Below are positions 19,438 to 28,595 of a stretch of DNA of 57,836 nt, piece by piece. The DNA is taken from contig DATLAK010000072.1 of the NCBI GenBank assembly GCA_035527535.1, positions 1 through 57,836 of the forward strand, given 5' to 3'. Numbering within the stretch: position 1 is the stretch's first letter; every line of letters starts with the position of its first letter. Under the pieces are notes generated by a model that worked only from the letters and a program-made list of their open reading frames with translations, had not been told where the DNA came from and ran no database searches. A program made the translations under genes and the position numbers. Origin of the DNA: Armatimonadota bacterium. Its GTDB lineage: Bacteria > Armatimonadota > Hebobacteria > GCA-020354555 > CP070648.

Positions 19438-20523
19438 ATGATGACATTACGGCGCCGTGCGCGCAGCGACGAGGGGTTTGCCCTGGTGTCGGCGATGATC
19501 TTCCTGGTGGTGCTGCTGATTGTGGGGGCGAGCCTGGTGCAGACCAGCTCGCAGGAGCTGCAGACCGCCAGCCGGGTGCGCAAGGAGTCGCGCGCCCTCA
19601 ACCTGGCGGAGGCGGGCATTGATTACGCTGCGTGGAAGCTGTACAACGCGCCCACCACCGCGCTGCCGACGACGTGGACGCGCAGCGACCTGCCGACGGG
19701 CACATTCACCGTCGCCGCCACCCAGTACGTGGGCGCGACGGGGCCGGTGCCCAACACGGTGGTGCTGCAATCCACCGGCGTATCACAGGGGTGGAACTCC
19801 CAGCTCAAGGTGGTGGGGCGCTTCCTGCAGAACCCGGGCACCAATAACCCGATCTTCGATAACGCGCTGTTCTCCGACGCCGAGCTGCGCGTCGGCGGCA
19901 CGGCGGACGTCAAGGGCAGCGTCCACGCGAATGCGAACATCAAGTTCAACGGTTCGCCAAAGGTGGACGGCGACGTGTCGGCGGTGGGATCCATCAGCGA
20001 GGGGGGCACGGTCACCGGAACTCGCACGCCGAACGCGCCGCAGATGCCGATGCCCACCATTGATCTCGCGTACTACCGCAGCATCGCCACCACCGTCATC
20101 AACGGCAATTACAACTTCAACGGCAGCGCGACCCTCGATGGCGTAACATACATTGACGGCAACTGCTCCATCAACGCCACCTTCAGCGGCACGGGCGTGA
20201 TCGTGTGCAGCGGCGAGGTCACGGTCAACGGTTCCGCCAGGCTCGAGAGCTTAGAGACGGACGAGTTGGCGATCGTCGCCGCCGGCAGCGTGCGCATCAA
20301 CGGCAACTGCCGCATCGAGGGCTACGTCTATACCCACAACCTGGACATCCCCGCCGGCTTCACCGGCAACGGCACCGCTGACATCCTGGGTGGCGTCGCC
20401 GCCGACGTCATCAATGTCAACGGCACCTTGCTCCTCGAGTACCGCGAGCCGACCTTGCCCTTGCCCGGCGATTCCTCCGCACCCCCCCAGTTTGCCTCCA
20501 TTTCCTGGCGCCGGGTGCGGTGA
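19438..20523 (+). CDS. PilX-like pilus assembly protein with repetitive beta domain
   Basis: 361 residues. The N-terminus (DEGFALVSAMIFLVVLLIVGASLVQTSSQELQTA) resembles PilX-type minor pilins rather than a classical FTLIE prepilin. After about residue 145 the chain becomes a run of short hydrophobic/Gly/Asn repeats (VGGTADVKGSVHANANIKFNG and VKVDGDVSAVGSISEG-like units; INGNYNFNGSATLDG), like the beta-helical polymer-forming fold of bactofilins or DUF7305-type domains. A good ribosome site (AAGGAGA) precedes two adjacent ATGs. It is the third gene behind the riboswitch. A role as a fibre tip or surface-polymer component is inference. Confidence 0.8.
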   Translation: MMTLRRRARSDEGFALVSAMIFLVVLLIVGASLVQTSSQELQTASRVRKESRALNLAEAGIDYAAWKLYNAPTTALPTTWTRSDLPTGTFTVAATQYVGATGPVPNTVVLQSTGVSQGWNSQLKVVGRFLQNPGTNNPIFDNALFSDAELRVGGTADVKGSVHANANIKFNGSPKVDGDVSAVGSISEGGTVTGTRTPNAPQMPMPTIDLAYYRSIATTVINGNYNFNGSATLDGVTYIDGNCSINATFSGTGVIVCSGEVTVNGSARLESLETDELAIVAAGSVRINGNCRIEGYVYTHNLDIPAGFTGNGTADILGGVAADVINVNGTLLLEYREPTLPLPGDSSAPPQFASISWRRVR

Positions 20524-20562
20524 CATAAGGGCGATCCCAGCAGGAGGTGGGGCCCGGATAAT

Positions 20563-20590
20563 CTGCGGGAGGGCGCCGGCCCTCCCGCAG
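20563..20590 (+). terminator. Hairpin terminator between convergent genes
   Basis: Perfect 11-bp stem CTGCGGGAGGG/CCCTCCCGCAG with loop CGCCGG, followed by GGCTTTGTCT. It lies between the PilX-like gene and the oppositely directed aldolase gene. Confidence 0.65.
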
Positions 20591-20705
20591 GGCTTTGTCT
20601 GGTGGAAGCGCTGGCGGTCGGTTGAATCGTCGGCGGCGCGCCTCAGCAGTTGGTCGCGGGCGGAGTCGTCCCCTGCCGGCGCTGCGGGCGCCCATGCGGA
20701 ATCGG

Positions 20706-21746
20706 CTAGGCTGCGCGGCCGAAGTCCGCGTACCCGCAGTCCAGCAGGCAGCGCTTCATCACGGCCACCATCGCCGGGACGCACACCTCGTCGCGCCGGT
20801 GGCTGTTGGCGATGTAGTCGAGACCTGGCGCCCGTTGCCCCTGACGGCTGGCGAAATCCGCGGTAAGCACGCCCTGCTCGACGAGCGCCTGCATGTCATC
20901 GGCGGAAAGGACGCCGCCCAGGTTCGCCAGCAGATCTTGGGCCATCGCCACGGCGGCGACGTGCTCCAGGCGCGTCCAGATGTTGACCTTGGCGATGCCG
21001 TCGTCGCGCAGCATGCCCAGGCTCGTGTCGCGCAGGGAGGAGGTGCCGTGCAGCACCAGCACCGGCCCCACCGCGGCGCTGATCTCGCGCGCGCGGTCGC
21101 CGTGGTAGCGGGCGGCGCCGGCGGTCACTCGGTGCTCGGTGCCGAGGTTGACGACAATCAGGTCAACCCCGGTCTCATCGAGGAAGCGGCGCGCCTGCTC
21201 CGCGGTCGTCAGCTTGCTCTTGACCGCGCCCGTGCCCGGCTCCGCGATCTCGTCTACCGCACCCTCGACCATCACCTGCGCCCCGACCTCCGCGACGAAG
21301 CGTTTGGTGCGAGCCATATTCTCGACCAGCGGCAGGGCCGAGCAGTCACACATCACGGAGGCGAAGAAGCCTCTCCCCGCGGCCAGCACATCACGGTCGG
21401 CCCCGGGTTGCGCGTGGTCGAGGTGAACCATCGCCCGCACCTGGGGATAGGGCCCGCCGGGGCGGCACAACCGCTCGAGGTCGTCGCGCAGGGCGAGCAG
21501 CCCCTCGTCGGCGGCGCCCAAAGAGGTGTAGTTGGCGAGCTGCTGGCGCTGCCCGTAGTTGGCGGTGGCGGCCAGCACCAGGGGCGGCTGGGAAAGGTTG
21601 TGCTCGCGCGCGACCTCGGCGACGGCGCGGAAGGCCGCCTCGGTGGTGTCGCGGTTTTCGGTGTTGAAGGCAGGCAGGCAGATTCGGCGCTGCTGCGCCT
21701 CGCGGTAGATGGCGCGCGCCTGACGGGCATCGGTGATCAGGGGCAT
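20706..21746 (-). CDS. Class II fructose/tagatose-bisphosphate aldolase family protein
   Basis: 346 residues of the zinc-dependent class II aldolase family, which cleaves or forms ketose bisphosphates from dihydroxyacetone phosphate and an aldehyde. The zinc and base motif is MVHLDHAQPG. The later ligand region is VLHGTSSLRD (usually HGGSG), with KVNIWTRL toward the end. LPAFNTENRDTTEAAFRAVAE is the family's N-terminal motif. The ATG at 21746 (MPLITDARQ) is chosen; the longer frame adds a non-family tail. Divergent sequence around the phosphate-binding motifs suggests a substrate other than fructose-1,6-bisphosphate. It is transcribed alone, divergent from the Dph6-like gene. Confidence 0.85.
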   Translation of the reverse strand: MPLITDARQARAIYREAQQRRICLPAFNTENRDTTEAAFRAVAEVAREHNLSQPPLVLAATANYGQRQQLANYTSLGAADEGLLALRDDLERLCRPGGPYPQVRAMVHLDHAQPGADRDVLAAGRGFFASVMCDCSALPLVENMARTKRFVAEVGAQVMVEGAVDEIAEPGTGAVKSKLTTAEQARRFLDETGVDLIVVNLGTEHRVTAGAARYHGDRAREISAAVGPVLVLHGTSSLRDTSLGMLRDDGIAKVNIWTRLEHVAAVAMAQDLLANLGGVLSADDMQALVEQGVLTADFASRQGQRAPGLDYIANSHRRDEVCVPAMVAVMKRCLLDCGYADFGRAA

Positions 21747-21904
21747 GGGCGACCTCGCGTGGGATCGTGTCCTTGCCCACGATAGCACACGTGCGCCGGT
21801 TGGCACAAGGCGCGGGAACCCGAGGGCAATGCTGCGCGCGGCCAAGGGAGGATGCCCGACGCCGCGGAATCACTGCCAGCAGCACAGCGAGAGGAACCCC
21901 CCTA

Positions 21905-22612
21905 ATGGACGATCCCTCGGGTCGTACAGGCGCAGCATGCTGCGCCTGTACCAGCCACCCGGTCTTGGCTGCGTGGAGCAGCGGCAAGGACGCGCTGTGG
22001 GCGCTGCACATCGCTCGGCAGGGGGACTTCGATGTCGCGGGCCTGCTGACGACTATCAGCGACCCCCACCGGCGTGTCTCCATGCACGGAGTGCGCGAGG
22101 AGCTGGTGCGCGCCCAAGCGCGGGCGCTCGGCCTGCCGCTGATCGAGGTGCGCATTCCCGCCCCGTGCACGGACGAGGCTTACAGCGCAGCGATGCGTGG
22201 CGCGCTCGAGCGGGCAAAGGGCGACGGCCTAACCGGCGTCGTCTTCGGCGACCTCCATCTGGCCGACGTGCGCGCTTACCGCGAGGAGCGCATGGCCCAG
22301 GTGGGGATGAGGTGTCACTTCCCCCTGTGGGGGCGCGACCCTGACGAGCTGGCGCGGGCGATGGTCGCCGGCGGAGTGCGGGCTTACATCACCTGCCTCG
22401 ATCCGCGCAAGCTGCCGCGGGAGTTCGCCGGCCGCGCGTGGGACCGCGCATTCCTGGCGGCACTGCCAGCCGACATCGATGCGTGCGGGGAAAACGGGGA
22501 ATTCCACACCTTCGCGTTCGATGGCCCCGGGTTCGAGCGGCCCATCGGCGTGCACCTGGGAGAGACGGTGGAGCGAGAGGGGTTCGTCTTCACCGACATC
22601 GTGCCGCGGTGA
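21905..22612 (+). CDS. Dph6-like ATP-binding (adenine nucleotide alpha hydrolase) protein
   Basis: 235 residues of the DUF71/Dph6-type ATP pyrophosphatase group (MJ0570-like). The PP-loop is LAAWSSGKDALWAL (about residues 22-35) and the C-terminal signature is GENGEFHTFAFDGP. In archaea and eukaryotes relatives make diphthamide; bacteria lack diphthamide, so the bacterial substrate is unknown. The ATG at 21905 has GAGAGG ten bases upstream. Codons 7-16 (RTGAACCACT) are encoded by a perfect 28-bp palindrome just before the PP-loop, so a REP-like element appears to extend the N-terminus. A TTG at 21965 would exclude it but lacks a ribosome site. Confidence 0.83.
   Translation: MDDPSGRTGAACCACTSHPVLAAWSSGKDALWALHIARQGDFDVAGLLTTISDPHRRVSMHGVREELVRAQARALGLPLIEVRIPAPCTDEAYSAAMRGALERAKGDGLTGVVFGDLHLADVRAYREERMAQVGMRCHFPLWGRDPDELARAMVAGGVRAYITCLDPRKLPREFAGRAWDRAFLAALPADIDACGENGEFHTFAFDGPGFERPIGVHLGETVEREGFVFTDIVPR
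21924..21951 (+). repeat. Perfect 28-bp palindrome, GTA-N8-GCATGC-N8-TAC family, inside a coding region
   Basis: Arms GTACAGGCGCA and TGCGCCTGTAC around GCATGC. The length, outer GTA/TAC and core equal those of copies 1-3, but the eight variable positions of each arm differ while remaining complementary. It falls in the N-terminal codons of the Dph6-like gene. Confidence 0.85.
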
Positions 22613-22636
22613 GAGGGCGTCTGCGGGCGGCGGGGG

Positions 22637-23122
22637 CTATGCCTGTTCGTCCTCGGAGGGGAAGTCGGGGGCATCGTCGGCGGGGCCGCCGGCAGCCGGC
22701 TCATCGTCCTCCACCACGACGTTGCCGGCTTCCATGACCGCGTCGCTGACCCACACCGGTGCGTCGCAGCGCAGGGCCAGAGCGATGGCGTCGCTGGGGC
22801 GCGAGTCAACGGTGACCGTGCGCCCGTTAATGGCCAGGTGAACCTTAGCATAATAGGTATCGTTGGAGACATCATCAACGACGATGCGCTCGACGCGGCC
22901 GCCCAAGCGCTGGATGACGGCGGCGCAGAGGTCATGGGTCATGGGGCGACGAAGCAGGGTGGCCGAGTGCTGCGGATCGAGTCTGATCCAGATCGCCGCC
23001 GCTTCGTAGGGGCCGATCCAGATGGGGAGGCTGCGTTGGCGTCCGTCCCGCAACAGCACCACGTCTCGGCCGCGGTGATCCTTGACCAGCCGCCAGACCT
23101 CGACCCGAACTTCGTCCACCAT
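22637..23122 (-). CDS. Bifunctional nuclease (BFN, DUF151) domain protein
   Basis: 161 residues with the BFN/DUF151 domain: VVLLRDGRQRSLPIWIGPYEAAAI, then RPMTHDL and the TVTVDSRPSDAIALALR motif, which is the family hallmark. Members in plants and Thermotoga were reported to have RNase/DNase activity, but in most bacteria the role is unknown. An acidic tail (EDDEPAAGG...SEDEQA) follows. The ATG at 23122 (MVDEVRVEV) matches the family start. The gene ends 24 bases from the convergent Dph6-like gene and lies 106 bases downstream of the histidine kinase, with which it may be co-transcribed. Confidence 0.9.
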   Translation of the reverse strand: MVDEVRVEVWRLVKDHRGRDVVLLRDGRQRSLPIWIGPYEAAAIWIRLDPQHSATLLRRPMTHDLCAAVIQRLGGRVERIVVDDVSNDTYYAKVHLAINGRTVTVDSRPSDAIALALRCDAPVWVSDAVMEAGNVVVEDDEPAAGGPADDAPDFPSEDEQA

Positions 23123-23228
23123 TCCCTCCTCCCCGGTGCGGGCCGGCAACCCAGGGGGTGGGTAACGCCCCTGCGGCCGCGCCCATGGTCGGCGCCTGCG
23201 GGCCGCCGCTTGCGTCGCGCGCGGGGGG

Positions 23229-26200
23229 CTATTTTCGGAACGCGACTCTGGCTATGGTTCCCCCGTTGCCGGCGATGGTAAACTCGCCGCCGAGGTCCTG
23301 GCTTACCAATCCCTCGACGATGCGCAGGCCCAGGTGAGCGTGATGCTGAAGGTTGAAGTCGCGGGGCAGGCCCACGCCGTCGTCGCTCACTTGCACCAGG
23401 ATCTCGCCTCCGGTCGCCTCCTGCATGCCGATAGCGATGTTCCCGTGCTCGCGGCCGGTGAAGGCGTGCACCACCGCGTTGTAGACCAGTTCGTTCAGGA
23501 CCGAAGCCAGGGAGGTCGCCTGGCGCGAGGGCAGGCGGACGCGCGCGCCGCTCACCTGGCCCGAGATCTTGAGGTGGGGATTGGGATTCTGGCGCAGGGC
23601 GTTGTCGAGCACGCGGCGACCGGCCTCCCTGACGTCAATCGAGCGCACATCTTCGTCGAGCAGCAGTTCGTGGACGACGGTGATGGCCTGGACGCGGGCG
23701 ATGATCTCGCGCAGGGCCTCCTGCACGCGAGGCTCGTCAACTTGCGCTATATGGAGTTGGACAATGCCGATGATGCTCTGGAGGTTGTTCTTGATGCGGT
23801 GGTTGACTTCCTCCATCAGCAGGCGCATGGAGCGTGTCTGCTCGCGCGCCGCGGCGTAGAGGCGGGCGTTCTCGATAGCGACGCTGGCCTGGGCCGCAAG
23901 CGTGGTCAGCAGGCGCTCCTCGGCAACCGTGAACGGCCGTGCGGCGCCGCTGTAGGCGGTGAGGACGCCGAGCCGCTTGCCCTTAACGCTCAGGGGCACG
24001 CTGATCATGGAATGGAGGCCCTCGGCACGAGCGGCGTTGCGATGCCGGAAGCGGCCGTCGCGCGGCAGATTGGTGCTGGTCATGGCGACGCCCTTGAGCG
24101 CCACCATGCCAGGTATGCTCTCGCCGGCGTGCAAGCCGGCGTGGAGTTCGTGCTCGGCGGGCAGGCCGCAGGTGGCGACGGTCGTGAGGTGTTGGCCGCT
24201 GGCGTCAAGGAGCATGATCCCGGACGCCGGTACGCCCAGCAGCGACACGGCGGCGCGCGCCACGTGATCGAGCACCGGTTGCAGCTCGATGGTCGAGGTT
24301 ACGGTCTTGGTGGCTTCGAGAATCCCCTCCAGCTCCCGTGCGTGCCCCACCACCGCCTGGTAGTGGCGCGCGTTCTGCAGCGCCAGCGCCGCCTCGTTGG
24401 CGTAGGCCGACAGCAGCGCCTCCTCGTGCTGACGGAAGATCCGCGGCACGCGGTCGGCGGCGAAGATGACGCCCAGCAGCTCCTGGCGGCCCTTGATCGG
24501 CGCGCAGATGACCGACGCCACATCGAGGCCGGCCACCAATGAATCGTGGGCGCGCCCCTCGGCCGCGACATCGCTGATGACCTTGATGCGCTGATCGGTC
24601 ATCACCGACGCCGCGATGCAGTCGGGGCCCAGCGTGAACCCGCGCACGAAGCTCGCGGGCAGGCCGCGGTGACCGCCCTCGGGCAGCCGCAGCTCGCGGT
24701 TGTCGCCCAGGAGCGCTATCGCCGCCACCGGTGTCCGCAGGGCGCGCGCCACACTCTCGACCATGATCTCGATGATGGCAGTCTGGTCTAACGTCGAGGT
24801 CACCCCGGCGCTCGCCCGCGAGAGGTCGGCCAGCTCCGCCAGGCGCTGCTGGGTCTCGCTGAACAGGATCACGTTCTCGACGCCGACCGCCGCCTGGCGG
24901 CTGAACGAGGCCAGCAGTTGCCGCTCCTGGCGGCGCAGACCGCGCCTGCGGGTCAGAATACACAGCGTGCCCGCCATCCGTCCCCGCACCGACAGTGGGA
25001 AAACGTGCACCGCGCGGACGTGCTCGCGCAGCATGACCCGGCGCACGCCCTCGGTCGCAGCCTGGCTGCGGGCCGCCACCGTCACCGCTTCGCCGCGCTC
25101 GACGGCCAGGGCGGCGACCGGTTCGTAGGCTTGAGGATCGGCGGCCGCGCCGGCGTCTTCTCCGCGCGTGGCCACCGCGCGCGCAGCCAGGCCCGTACCG
25201 TTCTCCTTCATGAAAACGATTGCCGCGTCCGCCTCCACCAGCTCGGCGCCGCGATCGGCGATCACTTGCAGGAGCTCATGCATGTCCAGCGCGGCCGCCA
25301 GCGCGTCACCCAGGGCGACGATGGAGGCGTTGAGCCGCTGACCCAGGCGTCTGCTCTCCTCGTAGAGGTGTGCGTTCTGCACGGCGGCCACGATCTGGCC
25401 GCCGAGCGCCTCCAGCATTCGCACATCCTCGTCGCGAAATGCGCCCTGGTTGCGGCGCACCACCAGCAGGCCCAGTGCGCTCGAGCCGACACGCAGGGGC
25501 GCGGCTACCGCCCAGCCCTTGCCCCACGGCATGCCACGGCTGGCTTGCGGCGACATGATCGCCGTTTCGCCGCCCAAGACGAGGCCGAGCGGCCCGTCGC
25601 CCGCGCTGAAATCGAGGGATCCCGAGGGCCGTCCGCGGCCGTATGCGGCACGGAGCATGAAGCGAGTGCTGCCGGGCGCGCGCAGCCAGAGCAGCGCCGA
25701 CGGTGCGCGCAGCAGGCGGGCGGCGCCTGCCGCAGCCACGGCGAACAGTCGCGGGGAGCTGATGTGAGACGAGAGCACGCGCTCGATCTCGTTGAGCACG
25801 GCCAGGGTTTGCGCGCGCTGCTCGGCCTCAGCCAGCAACTGAGCGTTCTCCATGGCGAGCGCGCCCTGCGATGCCAGCTCCCGCACCAGCGTGACCTCGC
25901 GCTCGCTCCAGTCCTGCCCCGCCAGCGGATCGAAAAGCTCCAGCAGCCCGAGGACGCGGTCGCCCACGCGCAGGGGCACGCTCATGGCGGCGTGCACCTG
26001 GAGTCTGGCCGCCGCGCGCCGGAGCCCGACGCTTGCGCCCTCCGCCACATCGGCGATAATGCGCGTACCGGTCGGCTCCAGCGCGCCCGACAGCGGCCGG
26101 CCGCTGCGTCGGATGTAGGCGTTGAGATCGCCGAGAGACAGCCGGTACGCGCCCCGGTAGCGCGGGGCGCCGTCATCCGGCACCGCCACCGCCGCCCGCT

Positions 26201-26777
26201 GCGCGCCGGCGAGGTGCGCCGCCGAGCGCGCGATAAGCGAGGGCAAGCGCCTGACGTTGCGTTCCGCTACCATCTCCTGGGCGAGATCGGAGACCGCCAC
26301 CTGGTCCTCCGCCAGCCGGCTCAGATGAAGCGCTCGCTCCACGGTCAGGGTGCGCGAACCACCGTCGCGCCCCATCGCATCGTAGTTGGCGACCGTGTTG
26401 ATGATCATGCCGTCGAACCACTCGGCGACCGTGCGCGTGGCCTCGTGCATGACCTCGCTGTCGAGTTCCGGCAACTCGCGCAGCGCCTGCCACAAGACGT
26501 GCTTGAAGCTGATAATGGCCTCCACCACGTCGGCGAGGGCGATCCCGCCGAGCGCGAGGCGGCGGGCGGTGAGGCGGGAAGTGCGGTGGAGCGGGCCGAC
26601 ATCGCCCGTGCGCATGGCGCGAAGGAGCAGAGCAACCCAGGTCCTGGCGTCGCGCCATAGCTGGCGCCGATTGTCCGTGGACACCAGGCCGTTGTCTCGC
26701 CGCTCGAGCTCGGCCTGCCACGCCGACGCCAGCGCGTCTCCCTCTTGCTCAATCAGGTTCGCGATTTGCCTGAACAC
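23229..26777 (-). CDS. Multi-GAF sensor histidine kinase (HisKA_2 type)
   Basis: 1182 residues, with no membrane segment, so a cytoplasmic sensor. The first 150 residues resemble the RsbRD N-terminal (globin-like) sensor domain. Five or six GAF-like domains follow, separated by helices such as ENAQLLAEAEQRAQTLAVLNEIERVLS and EDVRMLEALGGQIVAAVQNAHLYEE. The kinase core starts near 988: phospho-acceptor His993 in EEVNHRIKNN, N-box LNELVYNAVVHA, G1 box SDDGVGLP and the G2-like region HLGLRIVEGL. This is the HisKA_2/HATPase class typical of EnvZ-unlike, PAS/GAF-linked kinases. The start is GTG. No response regulator is adjacent, so it is an orphan kinase whose partner lies elsewhere. Confidence 0.92.
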   Translation of the reverse strand: MFRQIANLIEQEGDALASAWQAELERRDNGLVSTDNRRQLWRDARTWVALLLRAMRTGDVGPLHRTSRLTARRLALGGIALADVVEAIISFKHVLWQALRELPELDSEVMHEATRTVAEWFDGMIINTVANYDAMGRDGGSRTLTVERALHLSRLAEDQVAVSDLAQEMVAERNVRRLPSLIARSAAHLAGAQRAAVAVPDDGAPRYRGAYRLSLGDLNAYIRRSGRPLSGALEPTGTRIIADVAEGASVGLRRAAARLQVHAAMSVPLRVGDRVLGLLELFDPLAGQDWSEREVTLVRELASQGALAMENAQLLAEAEQRAQTLAVLNEIERVLSSHISSPRLFAVAAAGAARLLRAPSALLWLRAPGSTRFMLRAAYGRGRPSGSLDFSAGDGPLGLVLGGETAIMSPQASRGMPWGKGWAVAAPLRVGSSALGLLVVRRNQGAFRDEDVRMLEALGGQIVAAVQNAHLYEESRRLGQRLNASIVALGDALAAALDMHELLQVIADRGAELVEADAAIVFMKENGTGLAARAVATRGEDAGAAADPQAYEPVAALAVERGEAVTVAARSQAATEGVRRVMLREHVRAVHVFPLSVRGRMAGTLCILTRRRGLRRQERQLLASFSRQAAVGVENVILFSETQQRLAELADLSRASAGVTSTLDQTAIIEIMVESVARALRTPVAAIALLGDNRELRLPEGGHRGLPASFVRGFTLGPDCIAASVMTDQRIKVISDVAAEGRAHDSLVAGLDVASVICAPIKGRQELLGVIFAADRVPRIFRQHEEALLSAYANEAALALQNARHYQAVVGHARELEGILEATKTVTSTIELQPVLDHVARAAVSLLGVPASGIMLLDASGQHLTTVATCGLPAEHELHAGLHAGESIPGMVALKGVAMTSTNLPRDGRFRHRNAARAEGLHSMISVPLSVKGKRLGVLTAYSGAARPFTVAEERLLTTLAAQASVAIENARLYAAAREQTRSMRLLMEEVNHRIKNNLQSIIGIVQLHIAQVDEPRVQEALREIIARVQAITVVHELLLDEDVRSIDVREAGRRVLDNALRQNPNPHLKISGQVSGARVRLPSRQATSLASVLNELVYNAVVHAFTGREHGNIAIGMQEATGGEILVQVSDDGVGLPRDFNLQHHAHLGLRIVEGLVSQDLGGEFTIAGNGGTIARVAFRK

Positions 26778-27244
26778 TTGAATGGGCCTGCGAGTACCAC
26801 CGCCAATGCCGCGCGCCCATCGCAGCCCCGGCGGGAGGGGCTCGATGCGCGACCTCGCGCCCGACGCCCGCGCGTCGGCAGCGCGCGCTTGCGCTCAGCC
26901 CCACGGGCGGCGCGACGAGCTTCTCTTACCGCACGCGGCCTGCGGTTTCCTGTCGCCGCGCTCGAACAAGGCGGCGGCGGTCATCGGCCGGGCTCGCCCG
27001 CCGCCCGGGGATTGCCGCCCCTATCGCACTACAGTTCCCGGCGCGCGCCCGATTACTTGTGCCGCGCTTGCCCCAATACGGGGAGGCTGGCGCAGGATTA
27101 GCCGGCATTGCCGAGGGGTATGAGCTTAGCGGAATCGGTGCGGCGCGCCGCCGGCGCGACTCATCATTTTCGGTTCATGACATGGCAGCGTCGGCGGCGC
27201 CGCGGTATCATTTGTCCGTCATAGCAGCCGGAGGTCGCGTAGCG
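26778..27244. other. Intergenic stretch between divergent kinase and zinc-ribbon/TPR genes
   Basis: 467 bases without a gene I can support; short frames here lack family features and good ribosome sites. GC palindromes occur (for example GCGGCGCGCCGCCGGCGCG near 27141). A TATCAT at 27206-27211 could be the -10 of the rightward gene, with no good -35. Confidence 0.5.
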
Positions 27245-28399
27245 ATGAAGTGCCCGCACTGCGGCGGCGGGCTCGCCGATGGTGTCGATACCTGCCCGGA
27301 ATGCGGCGCTCCCTCACAGCCAGCGCGCTCGCATCACGCGCTGCAGGGTCCCGAGCCCGAGATCGCCGTGATGCTGGCGCAGGCTAATCTCCTGCGCCTG
27401 CGCCGGGAGTATGACCGCGCCACCATTCAGTGCGTGGAGGTGCTGCGCCGCTACCCCAACAACGCGTCGGCCCATTCCCTGCTGGGCGACATCTACCGCG
27501 ACCAAGGTGCAGTTGGGGAGTCGCTGGGATGGTACCGGCTCGCATCTCAGCTCGACCCCGACAGCGCAGCCGATCGCCACCAGATCGCCGAGATGGAGCG
27601 CAGGCTCGCCGCCCCCTCGCCGGCGGCCGAGGCCGGGGCTGCCTGGCGCCGCGTTTCGCGTTGGGCGCGCTCCCGGCTGCCGTTGGGACTCCTGCTGGGC
27701 ATTGCCGCAGGCTGCCTGGTGCTGGGGGCGCTGTGGACGCTGAACGTCGGAAAGGAAGCCTCTCGCGCCGCAATCGTGGAGGGGGGTGGAGCGCCGCGAG
27801 TATTGGTTCCGCCATCCGCCGACATCGAGCGCCCCCGGATCCCGGAGCCCCCAGTGCGCGAGCGCGCTGCGCGCCCCAGCCCCCCGCCGGCACCGCCGGC
27901 AACCGAGCAGCCAACGATCGCCATCGGCGGCGCGCCTTCGCCCCTGTCGCCGGTAGAGGAAACGGGCCACGCTGACCGCGAACAGCGCCTGCTGCGGTCT
28001 CTGCGCGCCGCAGCGCAGGCGGAGGAGCTGATGCTGGCGGTGGACTCGGTGGTGATTGACCCCCGCGACGGGGCGGCCACGCTGTTCGTCATGGTGCGCG
28101 ATGTGCTCGCCAGCCCCAACCAGCGTACAACGGTGCTTCAGAAGTGCCTGCGCGTCGCCGAGCTCGCGCTCGCCAGCGATAGCCGGCTCACGCGGCTGAC
28201 GCTGCGCTGCAGCGTTCCGCTCGTGGGAGCCGACGGCGTACAGAAGGAAGAGCCCGTTTTCGTGGGCGAGATCGCCGCCGCCGCGCTCAAGGATGCCGCC
28301 GCCGCCGGCCGCGACCTCACCCTCGACCAGGCGCTCAAGCTGTTCACGCCGTCGCCGTGGTGGCATCCGTGCATGTATTCTGCGGTCGCGCCCGCCTGA
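27245..28399 (+). CDS. Zinc-ribbon and TPR membrane protein
   Basis: 384 residues. It starts with a zinc ribbon, CPHCGGGLADGVDTCPECG (two CxxC pairs), then two to three TPR-like units (ALQGPEPEIAVMLAQANLLRLRREYDRATIQ to DPDSAADRH). One membrane segment (LPLGLLLGIAAGCLVLGALWTL, about residues 145-166) and a Pro/Ala-rich linker follow. The C-terminal domain of about 130 residues (AQAEELMLAVDSVVIDPRDGAATLFVMVRD) is not recognised. The TPR and ribbon lie inside the cell and the C-terminal domain outside, if the positive-inside rule holds. The ATG at 27245 follows GGAGGTCGCG. Partner and function are unknown. Confidence 0.82.
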   Translation: MKCPHCGGGLADGVDTCPECGAPSQPARSHHALQGPEPEIAVMLAQANLLRLRREYDRATIQCVEVLRRYPNNASAHSLLGDIYRDQGAVGESLGWYRLASQLDPDSAADRHQIAEMERRLAAPSPAAEAGAAWRRVSRWARSRLPLGLLLGIAAGCLVLGALWTLNVGKEASRAAIVEGGGAPRVLVPPSADIERPRIPEPPVRERAARPSPPPAPPATEQPTIAIGGAPSPLSPVEETGHADREQRLLRSLRAAAQAEELMLAVDSVVIDPRDGAATLFVMVRDVLASPNQRTTVLQKCLRVAELALASDSRLTRLTLRCSVPLVGADGVQKEEPVFVGEIAAAALKDAAAAGRDLTLDQALKLFTPSPWWHPCMYSAVAPA

Positions 28400-28402
28400 T
28401 AC

Positions 28403-28418
28403 GCCGTCCGGCGACGGC
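28403..28418 (+). terminator. Short hairpin after the zinc-ribbon/TPR gene
   Basis: GCCGTC-CGGC-GACGGC four bases after the stop codon, without a T run. It could be a weak terminator or message-end hairpin. Confidence 0.35.
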
Positions 28419-28595
28419 CGGCCCCGCTGACCCCTCATGCGAACCTGGCTGCGGACTGCGCGCCGCCGGTCCGCCGCAGTGTCGCCGCCGATGGCTCTCC
28501 CGAGCCCACAGCCCGCACCACGGCCGCGTGCAGGGTGATCACAACCTTTCGGTCACACCCCCCGCGCGCCTCCGCTGCCGATTGCGTCCGTTCTC

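Noticed and set aside
23123-23228. Possible small gene or RNA between BFN and kinase genes
   Set aside because: Only GC-rich sequence with no frame, hairpin with T run or known RNA motif.
26782-27123. Short frame in the 26.8-27.2 kb gap
   Set aside because: Arg/Ala/Pro-rich with no family features, poor start context and no conserved neighbours. More likely noncoding.
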